Positions 6,692-14,726 are shown, numbered from the stretch's first letter. The stretch: DNA of 15,778 nt from Oligoflexaceae bacterium (GCA_947474445.1 CANJJY010000048.1:1-15778); one strand, 5' to 3'. Notes: generated by a model not told the origin, from the letters alone. Program-made: numbers and translations.

Positions 6692-7924
6692 TTATTCAGG
6701 AGCCTGGCGACTTTGTCCATGCGGGAGAAGAGCAAAGGCGCGGCGCATGATCTCTTCCATATCGCAGCTGGCCTGATGCCTTTCCCAGACGGCAGCGGCA
6801 AACTCTTGCCATGCGGCTTTAGTCTTTTCTTGCTTGAGACGCAGGAGCTGCGCTTTGAGCTCGCCGCGTTCACAGGCGAGATAGTCGCGATCGGGACGCA
6901 GCGAAGTGCCTCTGACGCCAAAGCCGGTCGAGAGGATGGGCAGATGAGCCGCCAGATATTCAAAGAGCTTGACGTTGCTGCCTGAGCCTCGCACGATGGG
7001 GTTCAAAGCAGCATCGGCGGCTGCAAAATAAGGTGGAGTCGCGGCGACGCGGCCGGTGAAAATCAAGGCTCCCTCGCGACTCGCTTGATCGCGCATCGAG
7101 CCGAGGACCAAAAAGTGGATGCGTTCTGCCGCCAGGAAATCCGCGTGCTGCTTAGAAAAGGCTTGGAGGTAGACCAAGGCTTCCAGATTCGGTTGGAAGC
7201 GACTCCCGCTGAAGACGATGAGATAATCCTCGTCGCTGAGCCCCCACTGTGCCCTGAGCCGCTTGCGTTCGTCCTCGTCGCGCCGGTAGAGGCGTGGATC
7301 GATTCCGTTCGGGACTAACACGATCTCGGTGCCTGCCCTTCGCGGCTGATCCTTGAAGAAGGCGAGGTCTTCCTGCGCACAGGCTAAAATCGCATCATAG
7401 CGGCTAGGCGCTTCGGCCTCGCGGGCCTGCATCCACGCGGCCCACTTGGCCTCATGAGGCGAGCCCTGCGCCAGCAATCGATGTTCAAGATTATGACTGA
7501 TGAGATACCAGCGCGGATCAGACCCCGGGCCTTTGCTCGGCGTTTTCACGGGCGGACAGTAGGGAAGATCAGAGATGACGATATCGGCGTCGGCGATCGC
7601 GCGGCGGAGACTCTGCGGAATCCAGCCGCGATCGAGCAGATAGTACTGCCAGACGCGGGGCCAGCCGAGGCGGCGACCGATCGCCTGCAGAAGTCCAATG
7701 CCATACCCTCGATGAGTCACTTCGGAGAGACGGGGTTCGATCGCGTGAACGAGAGGACTCGGTTGCCACCCATAATCGCCCTGCCGTCCGGCAAGACTAT
7801 AGATGGTGACCTCATGACCAAGGCGCGCCAAAGCTTGCGCGATACAAGCTGTGCGCAGATGCCCTCCCGTTTGCGTCGGATAGATCTTCCAACCGCAGAG
7901 GACCAAAATTCGTTTGGCCACCAT
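6692..7924 (-). CDS. GT4-type glycosyltransferase (GT-B fold)
   Basis: The 410-residue protein has a GT-B architecture. The N-terminal Rossmann half starts with KRILVLCGW, a TGGHLRT loop at 19-25, and ALARLGHEVTIYS. The linker holds VLVPNGID. The C-terminal half has FSGSRFQPN and then RGSGSNVKLFEYLAAHLPIL around 312-331, which is the nucleotide-sugar binding region of GT4-like enzymes of the GSGT(R/K)LK type, with Glu322 as the equivalent of the last acidic residue. It should transfer a sugar from a nucleotide sugar to an unknown acceptor. A longer reading from 7996 adds 24 residues that do not resemble the family and lacks a ribosome binding site; the ATG at 7924 has GAGGG upstream. It precedes the EEP lipoprotein gene. 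It is not next to other glycan genes, so the product cannot be inferred. Confidence 0.88.
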   Translation of the reverse strand: MVAKRILVLCGWKIYPTQTGGHLRTACIAQALARLGHEVTIYSLAGRQGDYGWQPSPLVHAIEPRLSEVTHRGYGIGLLQAIGRRLGWPRVWQYYLLDRGWIPQSLRRAIADADIVISDLPYCPPVKTPSKGPGSDPRWYLISHNLEHRLLAQGSPHEAKWAAWMQAREAEAPSRYDAILACAQEDLAFFKDQPRRAGTEIVLVPNGIDPRLYRRDEDERKRLRAQWGLSDEDYLIVFSGSRFQPNLEALVYLQAFSKQHADFLAAERIHFLVLGSMRDQASREGALIFTGRVAATPPYFAAADAALNPIVRGSGSNVKLFEYLAAHLPILSTGFGVRGTSLRPDRDYLACERGELKAQLLRLKQEKTKAAWQEFAAAVWERHQASCDMEEIMRRAFALLPHGQSRQAPE

Positions 7925-8310
7925 AATGTCCCTCTCGATCGCACATGGGACGTGAGCCCGGTGCGTCTCCTGCCTCAAGAGCAAGGGCTTGGCCATACAA
8001 ATAGCCGAAACGATTAAGCATTTACCTATTTAAATCAATGTCTTACGCCTAGACTTCAAGCTCCGCCCGTGATTTTCTGTCGCAGTTAGTGACACCCGAC
8101 CACAGATCACGCGTGCCTGTCCCTAGGTCCGGACGCGAAACGTCAATCCAAAATTCAGGCTCGAGCCCGCTTCGATGAAATGTTAGGTTGAGGCGTCTAG
8201 TGAAGTGATCGACCGGGGAGAGAGAGGAAAAACGCACGGTGAAACGCTAAGCGTAATGAGTCTCAAGGAGTGCCCCAGGTCAAACCCTCAGCTGATGGAT
8301 TCGAATCGCT
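7925..8310. other. Divergent intergenic region between the glycosyltransferase and serA
   Basis: This 386-bp gap should hold promoters for both directions. I found no convincing -35/-10 pair for serA. A perfect 11-bp palindrome, ACGCT-A-AGCGT, lies at 8244-8254, and a purine-rich block GGGGAGAGAGAGG lies near 8215. The region from 8215 to 8300 could form a structured leader, since GGGG near 8215 can pair with CCCC near 8274, but it does not match the riboswitch classes I know. I see no tRNA. Confidence 0.3.
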
Positions 8311-9903
8311 ATGCGCAGCAAAGTATTGATCACAGGGGCCCTACATCCTATCGCCTTAGAAGGTTTCAAACAGATTCCTTCCCTCGACATCGTCTACCGT
8401 CCCGACGTACCTTTTGAGGAATTTAAAGCCGATCTAGCGACGACTCATATCCTCGTCTCGCGCAGTGAAACCGACGTCGATCGCCGCTTGATCGATGCGG
8501 CGCCTCAGCTGAAGTACATCGCGCGCGCCGCCGTTGGCGTCGGCAATATCGATCTCGAGTATGCGACTGAAAAAGGCATTCTCGTCATGAATACGCCGGG
8601 CAAGAACACCAATTCCGCGGCTGAATTGACCCTTGGCCTCATGCTGGCGATGCTGCGCCGCATCCCCGAAGCCCAGGCGACGGTCAAGGCCGGGGGCTGG
8701 GACCGTCACCGATTTACCGGTTTTGAGCTACGCGGACGCAAGGTCGGCATCGTCGGTCTCGGCAACGTGGGCCATCGCGTAGCGCGTTTTTGTCAATCTT
8801 TTGATTGTGAAGTCTACGCCTACGACCCCTATATCGCGCCGACGATCTTTGCCAAATACAACGTCATCGCCGTCAGTTCGCTCAAGGAACTGGCGAGCAT
8901 GTGCAATATTCTCTCGGTGCATGTTCCAAAAAACAAAGAAACGACCGGCATGATCAACCGCGAGATTCTCACCGCTCTCGGCAGCGACGGCTACTTTGTC
9001 AACGCAGCGCGCGGCGGCATCGTCGATGAGAACGATCTCCTCTGGGCTCTCGAATCCAACGTCATCGCCGGAGCGGCGATCGACACCTTCGCCGTCGAGC
9101 CAAAGCCATTTCCGGCCCTGGTCCAGCATCCGCACGTCTGGTGCACGCCGCACATCGGCGCCTCGACGGAAGAAGCGCAGATTGCGATCGGCCAGACGGT
9201 CGTCGAGCAGGTGAGAAAAGCGCTGGAAGGCGGCGTCGTCGATTATCACGTCAACCTCCCTCAGGTCGGCGTCATCGACAAGCAGATTCTCAAAGCCTAC
9301 TCGACCCTCGCCGAAAAGCTGGGATCGATCGTGGGCCAGATCCTCGATTTCAATCCCAAGGACATCCAGTTTCAATACCGCGGCGATATCTCAGAACTCG
9401 ATAACTCCATCATTCGCCTCAGCTGGCTCAAGGGCTTTCTGAGTAAGATCGTCGATGAGTACGTATCCTTTGTGAATGTGAACAAGCACATCGAACGCCT
9501 CGGCATCGAAGTCGGTGAGAGCAAAGATCCGAGCTTCAGCAGCTACAACTCGGCCCTAAAGATTTCCGTGCGCGGCGCCCAAGGGCAGCAGGTATCGATC
9601 GGCGGCGTCGTCTTCGAGGAAAGGCATCTGCGCCTGACTCTGCTCAACGATTTCCATTTCGAAGTCGAACCCAACGGCGCGATGCTCTTCATTGAAAACC
9701 TCGACCGTCCCGGTGTTATCGGCGATGTCGGTAAATTCCTGGCCCTGCAGCAGGTCAACATCAGCTCCTTTAATCTCAGCCGTAACAAGAAGGGCGGCAA
9801 GGCTATGGCCGTCGTCAGCGTCGATAGTCCTCTCAACGCGGAGCATCTTAAAGGACTCAAAGAACTCCCCAACGTCGCCAACGCGAAGGCCCTGAGCATA
9901 TGA
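8311..9903 (+). CDS. serA: D-3-phosphoglycerate dehydrogenase, long form
   Basis: The enzyme oxidises 3-phosphoglycerate to 3-phosphohydroxypyruvate with NAD+, the first committed step of serine synthesis, in the cytoplasm. The 530 residues fit the long type I form: substrate-binding domain (1-100 and 290-315), NAD domain (100-290), an ASB-like intervening domain (315-450) and a C-terminal ACT domain (about 455-530) that usually carries serine feedback. The NAD loop is GLGNVG at 149-154 with YDP, Asp172, after it. The catalytic Arg, Glu and His are Arg234 (AARGG), Glu263 (AVEP) and His281 (PHIGAS). The start has a weak ribosome binding site. The gene overlaps the next one by four bases (ATGA), which suggests coupled translation. 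No truncation is seen. Confidence 0.96.
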   Translation: MRSKVLITGALHPIALEGFKQIPSLDIVYRPDVPFEEFKADLATTHILVSRSETDVDRRLIDAAPQLKYIARAAVGVGNIDLEYATEKGILVMNTPGKNTNSAAELTLGLMLAMLRRIPEAQATVKAGGWDRHRFTGFELRGRKVGIVGLGNVGHRVARFCQSFDCEVYAYDPYIAPTIFAKYNVIAVSSLKELASMCNILSVHVPKNKETTGMINREILTALGSDGYFVNAARGGIVDENDLLWALESNVIAGAAIDTFAVEPKPFPALVQHPHVWCTPHIGASTEEAQIAIGQTVVEQVRKALEGGVVDYHVNLPQVGVIDKQILKAYSTLAEKLGSIVGQILDFNPKDIQFQYRGDISELDNSIIRLSWLKGFLSKIVDEYVSFVNVNKHIERLGIEVGESKDPSFSSYNSALKISVRGAQGQQVSIGGVVFEERHLRLTLLNDFHFEVEPNGAMLFIENLDRPGVIGDVGKFLALQQVNISSFNLSRNKKGGKAMAVVSVDSPLNAEHLKGLKELPNVANAKALSI

Positions 9904-10409
9904 GTGACAAGGCAGATGCAGAGCTCAAAAATCCCATGACGCGCGTCGGCTATCAAAAGATAGCCGAGGAGCACCGCCAACTGCTGGAGGAGGAGCGTCC
10001 GCGCATCGTCCAGAATATGGCGACGGCAGCCGCGGAAGGCGATCGCTCTGAGAATGCCGAATATATTTACAGTCGCAAGCGGATGCGCGAGATCGACAAG
10101 CGTCTTCGCTATCTGACGGGTCTTCTCAAAGACGTGGAGATCATCGAACCGCGCAACGTGCGCAGCGATCGCGTCGGCTTCGGTGCCAGTGTCGTCATCG
10201 AAGATGAGACGGGCCAAAGAAAAGAATGGACTATCGTCGGCATGGGAGAAGCGGAGGCTGAACACGGCACCATCTCCTGGAAATCACCCTTGGCTCGGGC
10301 GCTGTGGAACAAGAAAATCGGTCAAATCGTAACGCTCGAACGCCCCCTCGGAACGATCGACTACGAGATCATTGATCTTCACTATGCGGGCAGACGCATC
10401 GAGCCTTAG
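9900..10409 (+). CDS. greB: GreB-type transcript cleavage factor
   Basis: The 169-residue protein inserts into the secondary channel of RNA polymerase and stimulates cleavage of backtracked RNA. The N-terminal coiled coil contains EEERPRIV and EGDRSENAEYIYSRK (46-60). The tip acidic residues Asp48 and Glu51, the DRSENA stretch and KRMREIDKRLRYLTG follow GreB more closely than GreA. The C-terminal FKBP-like domain starts near residue 90 and includes SPLARALWNKKIG, matching the SPMARALLKKEVG region of GreB. An extra 12 residues precede the usual start. The ATG overlaps the serA stop (ATGA). The acylpyruvase gene follows after 27 nt, so all three are probably one operon. GreA versus GreB is judged by eye only. 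Confidence 0.88.
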   Translation: MSDKADAELKNPMTRVGYQKIAEEHRQLLEEERPRIVQNMATAAAEGDRSENAEYIYSRKRMREIDKRLRYLTGLLKDVEIIEPRNVRSDRVGFGASVVIEDETGQRKEWTIVGMGEAEAEHGTISWKSPLARALWNKKIGQIVTLERPLGTIDYEIIDLHYAGRRIEP

Positions 10410-10423
10410 ACTCTTACATAGAA

Positions 10424-10436
10424 AGGGATCGTCCCT
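10424..10436 (+). promoter_or_regulatory. Ribosome binding site inside a small hairpin before the FAH gene
   Basis: The Shine-Dalgarno AAGGGA (10423-10428) is followed by TCG and then TCCCT, which ends right at the ATG at 10437. AGGGA can pair with TCCCT. The stem is only 5 bp with a 3-nt loop, so any effect on translation would be small. Confidence 0.3.
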
Positions 10437-11099
10437 ATGCATCTCCCTACCCTCTCCGCTCATCTCTGTGGCCCTAGTCTTCCGACCTTGAGCGGTAACA
10501 TCTACTGCATCGGCCGCAACTATGCCGATCACGTGCGCGAACTTAAAAACGAGCTTCCGGCTGAACCTGTCGTCTTTCTCAAAGCTCCGGCGGCGCTGCG
10601 GCCCTTTGCCGAAGGACCTTTGGCATTTGCGAGCGAAGAGTTTCATCACGAACTGGAAATCGTGATGCTGGTCGGTCAAGCGCTCGAGCCCGGGACGCCG
10701 GCGACGCGCTCTCATATCGCAGCGATGAGTCTCGGTCTCGATCTCACGCGTCGCGGCGTTCAAGATCAACTGAAGGCTAAGGGTTTGCCCTGGACGACGG
10801 CCAAGAGCTTCAGTGGTTCGGCCCTGCTCCACCCTTTCCGCGCGCTGGCGACCGACGTCGATCTACGCGCTATCGACCTGCGCCTCACCGTCGAGGGGGA
10901 GTTGCGGCAGGAAGGTAGCAGCGCGCAGATGATGTTTACTTTCGAAGTGATTCTGCAGTTTCTGGCGAGTCTGCATCCGCTTCAGCCGGGCGATCTCATT
11001 TATACCGGAACGCCGGCCGGAGTGGGTCCCCTGCGTCGAGGCCAAAGGATGCAGATCGAAAGTCGAGCGCTCAAGATCGACGCGCGCGGTGTGCTATAG
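10437..11099 (+). CDS. FAHD1-type fumarylacetoacetate hydrolase family protein (acylpyruvase / oxaloacetate decarboxylase)
   Basis: The 220 residues align well by eye with the FAHD1/YcgM group: CIGRNYADHVRE near the start, PVVFLKAPAAL, HHELEIVMLVG with the metal-binding Glu72 and Glu74, LGLDLTRRGVQD with Asp102, KGLPWTTAKSFSGS with Lys123, GELRQEG, and GDLIYTGTPAGVGP near the end. Those enzymes hydrolyse acylpyruvates or decarboxylate oxaloacetate and need Mg2+ or Mn2+. Exact substrate here is not known. Length matches the family. The gene lies 27 nt after greB on the same strand. Its stop TAG overlaps the stop of the convergent rarD gene through the palindrome CTATAG at 11094-11099. Confidence 0.9.
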   Translation: MHLPTLSAHLCGPSLPTLSGNIYCIGRNYADHVRELKNELPAEPVVFLKAPAALRPFAEGPLAFASEEFHHELEIVMLVGQALEPGTPATRSHIAAMSLGLDLTRRGVQDQLKAKGLPWTTAKSFSGSALLHPFRALATDVDLRAIDLRLTVEGELRQEGSSAQMMFTFEVILQFLASLHPLQPGDLIYTGTPAGVGPLRRGQRMQIESRALKIDARGVL

Positions 11100-12011
11100 A
11101 ACAGGAGAAGGTTTGGCCATCTTGCGTAAGAGGTTCCAGAAATAGCAACCTGCGCCGACCCAGATCAATGCAAAAGAAATAATTCCGGCCCAACCCAATC
11201 GCTCCCCATAGACCCAGACGCCGACGCTAAACTGCAAGGTGGGAGCGATGAACTGCATCATCCCCATCATGCTGTACGGCAGTTTTTGCGCCGCGTGAGA
11301 AAAGAGAAAGAGGGGCAATCCCGTCACCAATCCCGCGCCGATGAGAAAAGCCCATTCATGACCCGAAACGATGAGTTCGGACTGCTGTCGCATCACGCTG
11401 GCGATCGCCAGGGCAGGCAAAAGCCCACAAAGACCCTCCATCGCCGACGAGAGGTCGGGAGCGATCCGCAGAGTTTTTTTAATCACGCCGTAGGTGCAAA
11501 AGGAAGTGGCTAGGGTCAGGGCGATCCAAGGAAATTTGGGGGCGAAGATTACCTGCACCAGTACGCCGACGAGGGCGAACAAGAGAGCGAGTCGCAAAAT
11601 GCCAGACAGTTTTTCCTTAAAAAACAGCACGCCCACGGCGACGTTGAACAGCGGATTGATAAAATAGGCGAGGCTTCCTTCGACGATCTGTCCTGAGTTG
11701 ACCGCGTAGATATAGATGCCCCAATTGATCGCCAGAACGCCGGCAGCCAATAAGGTTTTCAACCAGGTCTGAAGAGGCTGCGTGAAAAGAGATTTCAATT
11801 GGCCTGTTTGCCAGGAACTCACGGTGAAGAGCAGCAGATAGAAGACGCACGACCAGATCATGCGATGCGCGAGGATTTCAAAGGCAGGGAGACGATGGAG
11901 GAGCTTCCAGTAGAGGGGGAAAAAACCCCAGCAGACATAAGACAGAACGCCCAGGATCATGGCATTTTTCTGAGTCCTGGACGGGATAGAATCGGTACTT
12001 TCTGCGTTCAA
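11094..12011 (-). CDS. rarD: RarD-type EamA family transporter
   Basis: The 305-residue protein has about ten hydrophobic segments and should sit in the inner membrane as a drug/metabolite exporter-like permease. The hallmarks of RarD are present: GVLSYVCWGFFPLYWK near residue 22, ILAHRMIWS, INWGIYIYAVN, EGSLAYFINPL, FFKEKL, and the second EamA half with LPYSMMGMMQFIAPTLQF and GERLG. Its substrate is not known. The start is TTG at 12011 with GAGG seven bases upstream (12019-12022), the only well-placed ribosome binding site; an internal ATG at residue 18 would lose part of the first segment. It ends in a six-base overlap with the FAH gene and follows the CotH gene by 102 bp on the same strand. 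Confidence 0.93.
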   Translation of the reverse strand: MNAESTDSIPSRTQKNAMILGVLSYVCWGFFPLYWKLLHRLPAFEILAHRMIWSCVFYLLLFTVSSWQTGQLKSLFTQPLQTWLKTLLAAGVLAINWGIYIYAVNSGQIVEGSLAYFINPLFNVAVGVLFFKEKLSGILRLALLFALVGVLVQVIFAPKFPWIALTLATSFCTYGVIKKTLRIAPDLSSAMEGLCGLLPALAIASVMRQQSELIVSGHEWAFLIGAGLVTGLPLFLFSHAAQKLPYSMMGMMQFIAPTLQFSVGVWVYGERLGWAGIISFALIWVGAGCYFWNLLRKMAKPSPVL

Positions 12012-12113
12012 AGGTATACCTCATTCCGAAGATGCGCGGGCGTCAATCGATGTTTATCCATTTACGCTTTGCACAATCTCCGGAGCGAGTCAAGCCACGC
12101 GGGGCGCTGGGTC

Positions 12114-13601
12114 TCAATCTTGACAGCTAAAACCAGTGGCGGTGGAACACCAGCCCCAATCAGCCGCTGATTGACCATCGGTCGGACACGCCTGGCTACA
12201 GAAGGGCAGCTTATTTGCCGAGCCATCGGATTTGATGCGACAGGAAAAGCCGGCGCCTTGATTAAGTTTCATGTAGCCCCAACCAGCGGTGCCGCTCAGG
12301 TAAGTGAAGGATGCGCTACCTTCCGTGAAGCCGCCTCGTTCACATTTGGGAAAGGATTGTTCAGCTCCCGAAGCGACGGCCGGTCCAGGGGCGGCAGGCG
12401 ACTGACCCAAGGCGATGAAGCTGCTGATTTCGCGGCGACGGTTGGAAATATTGTTTTTGAGATTACTCAGGCTCTTTTCAAAAGCTCCTTTTTGGCCCGA
12501 CAGCACATGGGGTCGCACCTGTCCTGCCATCTGCTCGACGCGCGCCAGCACTTCCGATTCTTTCCACACTGTATTCATCAGCTCCGCGATGCGCGCTTCG
12601 AGCTTAGGACGCCAGGTTTTGGATTGAGCGATTTTCTTAGCTAGATTGTTGTCGGCATAGATCTGCCCCACTTCTCTTTTTCCGTTGCGCGCAAGAATCT
12701 GATCGGTTCCCCAAGGAAGCATGCGTAGCTTGCCTTCTTTGAAGTAGATATACGAGTTGTTGGTGCCGAGCGTCATACCATCCCAATGGGTGAGGATGAT
12801 TTCCATCGCCCAGTAGCTGAGAAAGCTATCGAAGTCGACCACTTTTTGCAGCGAGCTGAGTTCGTCCGATTGATCGTTGCGAATTGCATCGATGACCGAT
12901 TGGATATCCTTGAGGTCCTCGGTGGCCCAGCCTTCCAGATTGATCTTGAAACGCGCGAGAGCCCAGTTCTCAAACGCTTCGCCGCCGACTTCATAGAGGT
13001 TACCGAGCGGCTCGCCGAAGCGCTGTTTGATGAAGGCTTTCTTCATCGGCTCGAGATTGACGTAAACGCCGAAATCTTGACCGTTGACGGATAGGTGAGC
13101 GAAGTTGCAATGGGGCGATGGTATGCCGGCCTTCTCGAAGAGTTCGTAAGACAGACACTGACGCACGTAGCTATCGTCTTGGATGGAGTTGTTCAATATC
13201 AGCGATTCTGTGCCCCAGTTTTGTGAGGCTACGGCATCGTTGGCTTCTTGGTACTTGCCGAAGTTTATGTTCATCGAAGGCTTGGTCTTCGACTCGGAGT
13301 TACACCAGGACTTCTTTTTAGCCCCTATGTCTTTGATCGAGACGCCATCTACCTTGATCTCGCTCATCTTGAACCAATCGTACTGACTTCCAGGATAGCC
13401 CCAGACGCAATGTCCGCCTTTGGGTTCTTGCTTTCTGAGATCTTCAAAGCTCTGACCGGAGAGCTCTACCTTCACCACGCGATCAGCCTTGTAAAAAGAC
13501 GAGCTGGCTTCGCTCTGAGGGGCGCTGGTTTCTTGGGCTTTTTTATTGGGATGGCAGGCCATTAGGCAAAGAAGAGGGGCCGTTATCGTAAGGACTCGCA
13601 T
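12114..13601 (-). CDS. CotH-kinase family lipoprotein with Cys-rich C-terminal domain
   Basis: The 495-residue lipoprotein carries the lipobox LMAC (Cys16), so it is exported. Residues about 40-395 match the CotH kinase fold: a LILNNSIQDDSYVRQ motif (134-148), AHLSVNGQDFGVYVNLEP (168-185), NLYEVGG (201-207), HWDGMTLGTNNSYIYF (272-287) and LPWGTD (295-300). CotH proteins phosphorylate secreted proteins; in spore formers they modify coat proteins, and many bacterial homologues are of unknown role. The usual PWDxD motif reads PWGTD here, so the first Asp is Gly298. A Pro/Ala linker (401-416) leads to a separate region with six cysteines (420, 454, 468, 472, 485, 493), including DWGWC, which recalls small carbohydrate-binding modules. 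GGAG lies eight bases before the ATG. The substrate is not evident. Confidence 0.87.
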   Translation of the reverse strand: MRVLTITAPLLCLMACHPNKKAQETSAPQSEASSSFYKADRVVKVELSGQSFEDLRKQEPKGGHCVWGYPGSQYDWFKMSEIKVDGVSIKDIGAKKKSWCNSESKTKPSMNINFGKYQEANDAVASQNWGTESLILNNSIQDDSYVRQCLSYELFEKAGIPSPHCNFAHLSVNGQDFGVYVNLEPMKKAFIKQRFGEPLGNLYEVGGEAFENWALARFKINLEGWATEDLKDIQSVIDAIRNDQSDELSSLQKVVDFDSFLSYWAMEIILTHWDGMTLGTNNSYIYFKEGKLRMLPWGTDQILARNGKREVGQIYADNNLAKKIAQSKTWRPKLEARIAELMNTVWKESEVLARVEQMAGQVRPHVLSGQKGAFEKSLSNLKNNISNRRREISSFIALGQSPAAPGPAVASGAEQSFPKCERGGFTEGSASFTYLSGTAGWGYMKLNQGAGFSCRIKSDGSANKLPFCSQACPTDGQSAADWGWCSTATGFSCQD

Positions 13602-13866
13602 GCTCGGAACTCCAATATATCTTCAAACTGGTGCCTCCCTCTAGGCAGCCGCCTCGGGATCAAGGCCTTTCATTGCAAAAAGCATGAGCAAAGCGCCTTC
13701 TTTACCTAAAATTTTTAAATGACCTCCCCGCTCATCCCTCACCTTTGCCAGCCATTGGACTTGATGAACGATTTAGAAAAGGAGCGGGATGCGCCTCACC
13801 TTTTCGAGTGAAAGATAGATAAAGAAGACCTCGATCACGCTTGAAAAACTGTCTAGCCTTTGGACA

Positions 13867-13883
13867 CTGAGCATGGCGCTCAG
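13867..13883. repeat. Hairpin CTGAGC / GCTCAG
   Basis: CTGAGC at 13867-13872 pairs with GCTCAG at 13878-13883 over a 5-nt loop. It lies about 100 bp upstream of the expansin-like gene's -10 box and on the far side of the CotH leader. No T run follows. Operator or structure; function unknown. Confidence 0.25.
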
Positions 13884-13966
13884 ACAGGTACCTCCGCGCT
13901 CACGCTTCTCGGTATGAAGGGGCATCAGTCTCCTTTTCGCTGTTAGGCCTTCTCCCGATTTTCCCT

Positions 13967-13972
13967 TATAAT
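13967..13972 (+). promoter_or_regulatory. -10 box upstream of the expansin-like gene
   Basis: An exact TATAAT lies at 13967-13972, which would start transcription near 13979, about 30 nt before the ATG at 14009. The -35 region has only a weak candidate (TTAGGC at 13943-13948, 18-bp spacer). Confidence 0.45.
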
Positions 13973-14008
13973 TATCTGAAACCAGCCTGCACAGTGAGGA
14001 GCCCATCG

Positions 14009-14686
14009 ATGCAAAGATTCCGTTCTATCATGTTAAGTGCTTTCACCACCCTATCTCTCCTGGCCTTTGGATCCGCTTGTCGCCACACCAACGCTAATGA
14101 AGATTCCGATCTGCGCGAAGGCGGGGCGATGGTTGGGATTTCAACGGAACATCCGATTGAAGGCGTTTCGCAGACGGCCTGCGGATTTTCCCGTGATGCT
14201 GTCATGGCGATGCACACGGCTGGTTATTACTATGTAGCCGCACCTGAAGTTCTTTTTCAGGGTGGGAAAAACTGCGGGCGCATCATCGAGATCGATGTGG
14301 GTGGGGCGTGCTATGAGAATCACAGTGCGAACTGCACGACACCGGCCGGCCATGCGTCGCTCGAGCAGTTTAGGACCGCCACGCAGCAAACTCCTCCCGC
14401 TCACACCGCACGATTCTTTATCGCCGACCTCTGCGCCTCCTGCTTGAATAACGCTGCTACACCGCACCTCGACATTACCGATCGCGTGTATCAAGCTGGT
14501 TCGCCGCTGGGTGCCTTGCGGTCCTACCTGGAGAGAAACATCCAAGCGGTCAAGCAAGCCGGTACCTCCAAAACCGCTCAGCCCAACAACCTCTTTCTGC
14601 AATCCATCACCCTCGGTGCCTGCGCTCCCATTCCGCGTCTCGCCAGTTGGGTAGGCGGTGGACAAGCTCAATGCCCCGGTAATTAA
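14009..14686 (+). CDS. Exported expansin-like double-psi beta-barrel (DPBB) protein
   Basis: The 225-residue protein has an N-terminal signal (MQRFRSIMLSAFTTLSLLAF) ending near GSAC24, so it may be a lipoprotein although the lipobox is imperfect. The body resembles the expansin/barwin-type DPBB fold: ACGF at 57-60, VLFQGGKNCGRIIEID (81-96), RFFIADLCASC (135-145) and HLDITDRVY (153-161), with Asp155 in the place of the HFD/HLD acid of expansins and GH45 proteins. Cysteines at 58, 89, 101, 109, 142 and 145 could form disulfides. Expansins loosen polysaccharide networks without cutting them; related DPBB proteins cleave cell-wall glycans. I cannot decide which applies. Start: ATG at 14009 with GAGGAG seven bases upstream (13996-14001). 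An upstream GTG lacks this. The C-terminal C-G-P-W domain of full expansins is absent. Confidence 0.75.
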   Translation: MQRFRSIMLSAFTTLSLLAFGSACRHTNANEDSDLREGGAMVGISTEHPIEGVSQTACGFSRDAVMAMHTAGYYYVAAPEVLFQGGKNCGRIIEIDVGGACYENHSANCTTPAGHASLEQFRTATQQTPPAHTARFFIADLCASCLNNAATPHLDITDRVYQAGSPLGALRSYLERNIQAVKQAGTSKTAQPNNLFLQSITLGACAPIPRLASWVGGGQAQCPGN

Positions 14687-14692
14687 ACGGCC

Positions 14693-14726
14693 GCAAGCGG
14701 GATCACAGACCGCACTTCCCGCTTGC
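14693..14726 (+). terminator. Terminator-like hairpin after the expansin-like gene
   Basis: GCAAGCGGGA at 14693-14702 pairs perfectly with TCCCGCTTGC at 14717-14726, with a 14-nt loop, six bases after the stop codon of the gene ending at 14686. The tail CTTCCCCCT is pyrimidine-rich but not a good T run, so termination efficiency is unclear. Confidence 0.5.

Larger units (their letters stand above)
13602..14008. other. Divergent intergenic region between the CotH and expansin-like genes
   Basis: This 407-bp region should hold promoters in both directions. On the plus side a perfect -10 box lies at 13967-13972. A hairpin lies at 13867-13883. On the minus side a frame is open from 13772 to a TAG at 13641-13643 and reads coding-like (LAKVRDERGG, then LKILGKEGALLMLFAMKG), but has no good start. 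Its last part could be a 14-residue leader peptide beginning with the ATG at 13685. It lies 40 bp upstream of the CotH start. No family is recognisable. Confidence 0.35.

Noticed and set aside
8215..8300. Glycine-riboswitch-like leader of serA
   Set aside because: GGAGAGA and AGGTCAAA resemble fragments of the glycine riboswitch, but the CCGAAGG/GCAA core and proper pairing are missing.
8290..8310. tRNA T-loop-like GATTCGAATC before serA
   Set aside because: It is simply palindromic; no acceptor, D or anticodon arm can be found upstream.
8728..9375. Minus-strand frame of 215 codons inside serA
   Set aside because: It overlaps fully conserved serA coding sequence and its translation is rich in Asp/Arg with no motif.
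10284..10832. Minus-strand frame of 182 codons across greB and FAH
   Set aside because: Both plus-strand genes are clearly recognised families; this is a shadow.
13773..14006. Minus-strand 77-codon frame in the CotH/expansin intergenic region
   Set aside because: No ribosome binding site or family resemblance, and it covers the -10 box of the expansin-like gene.
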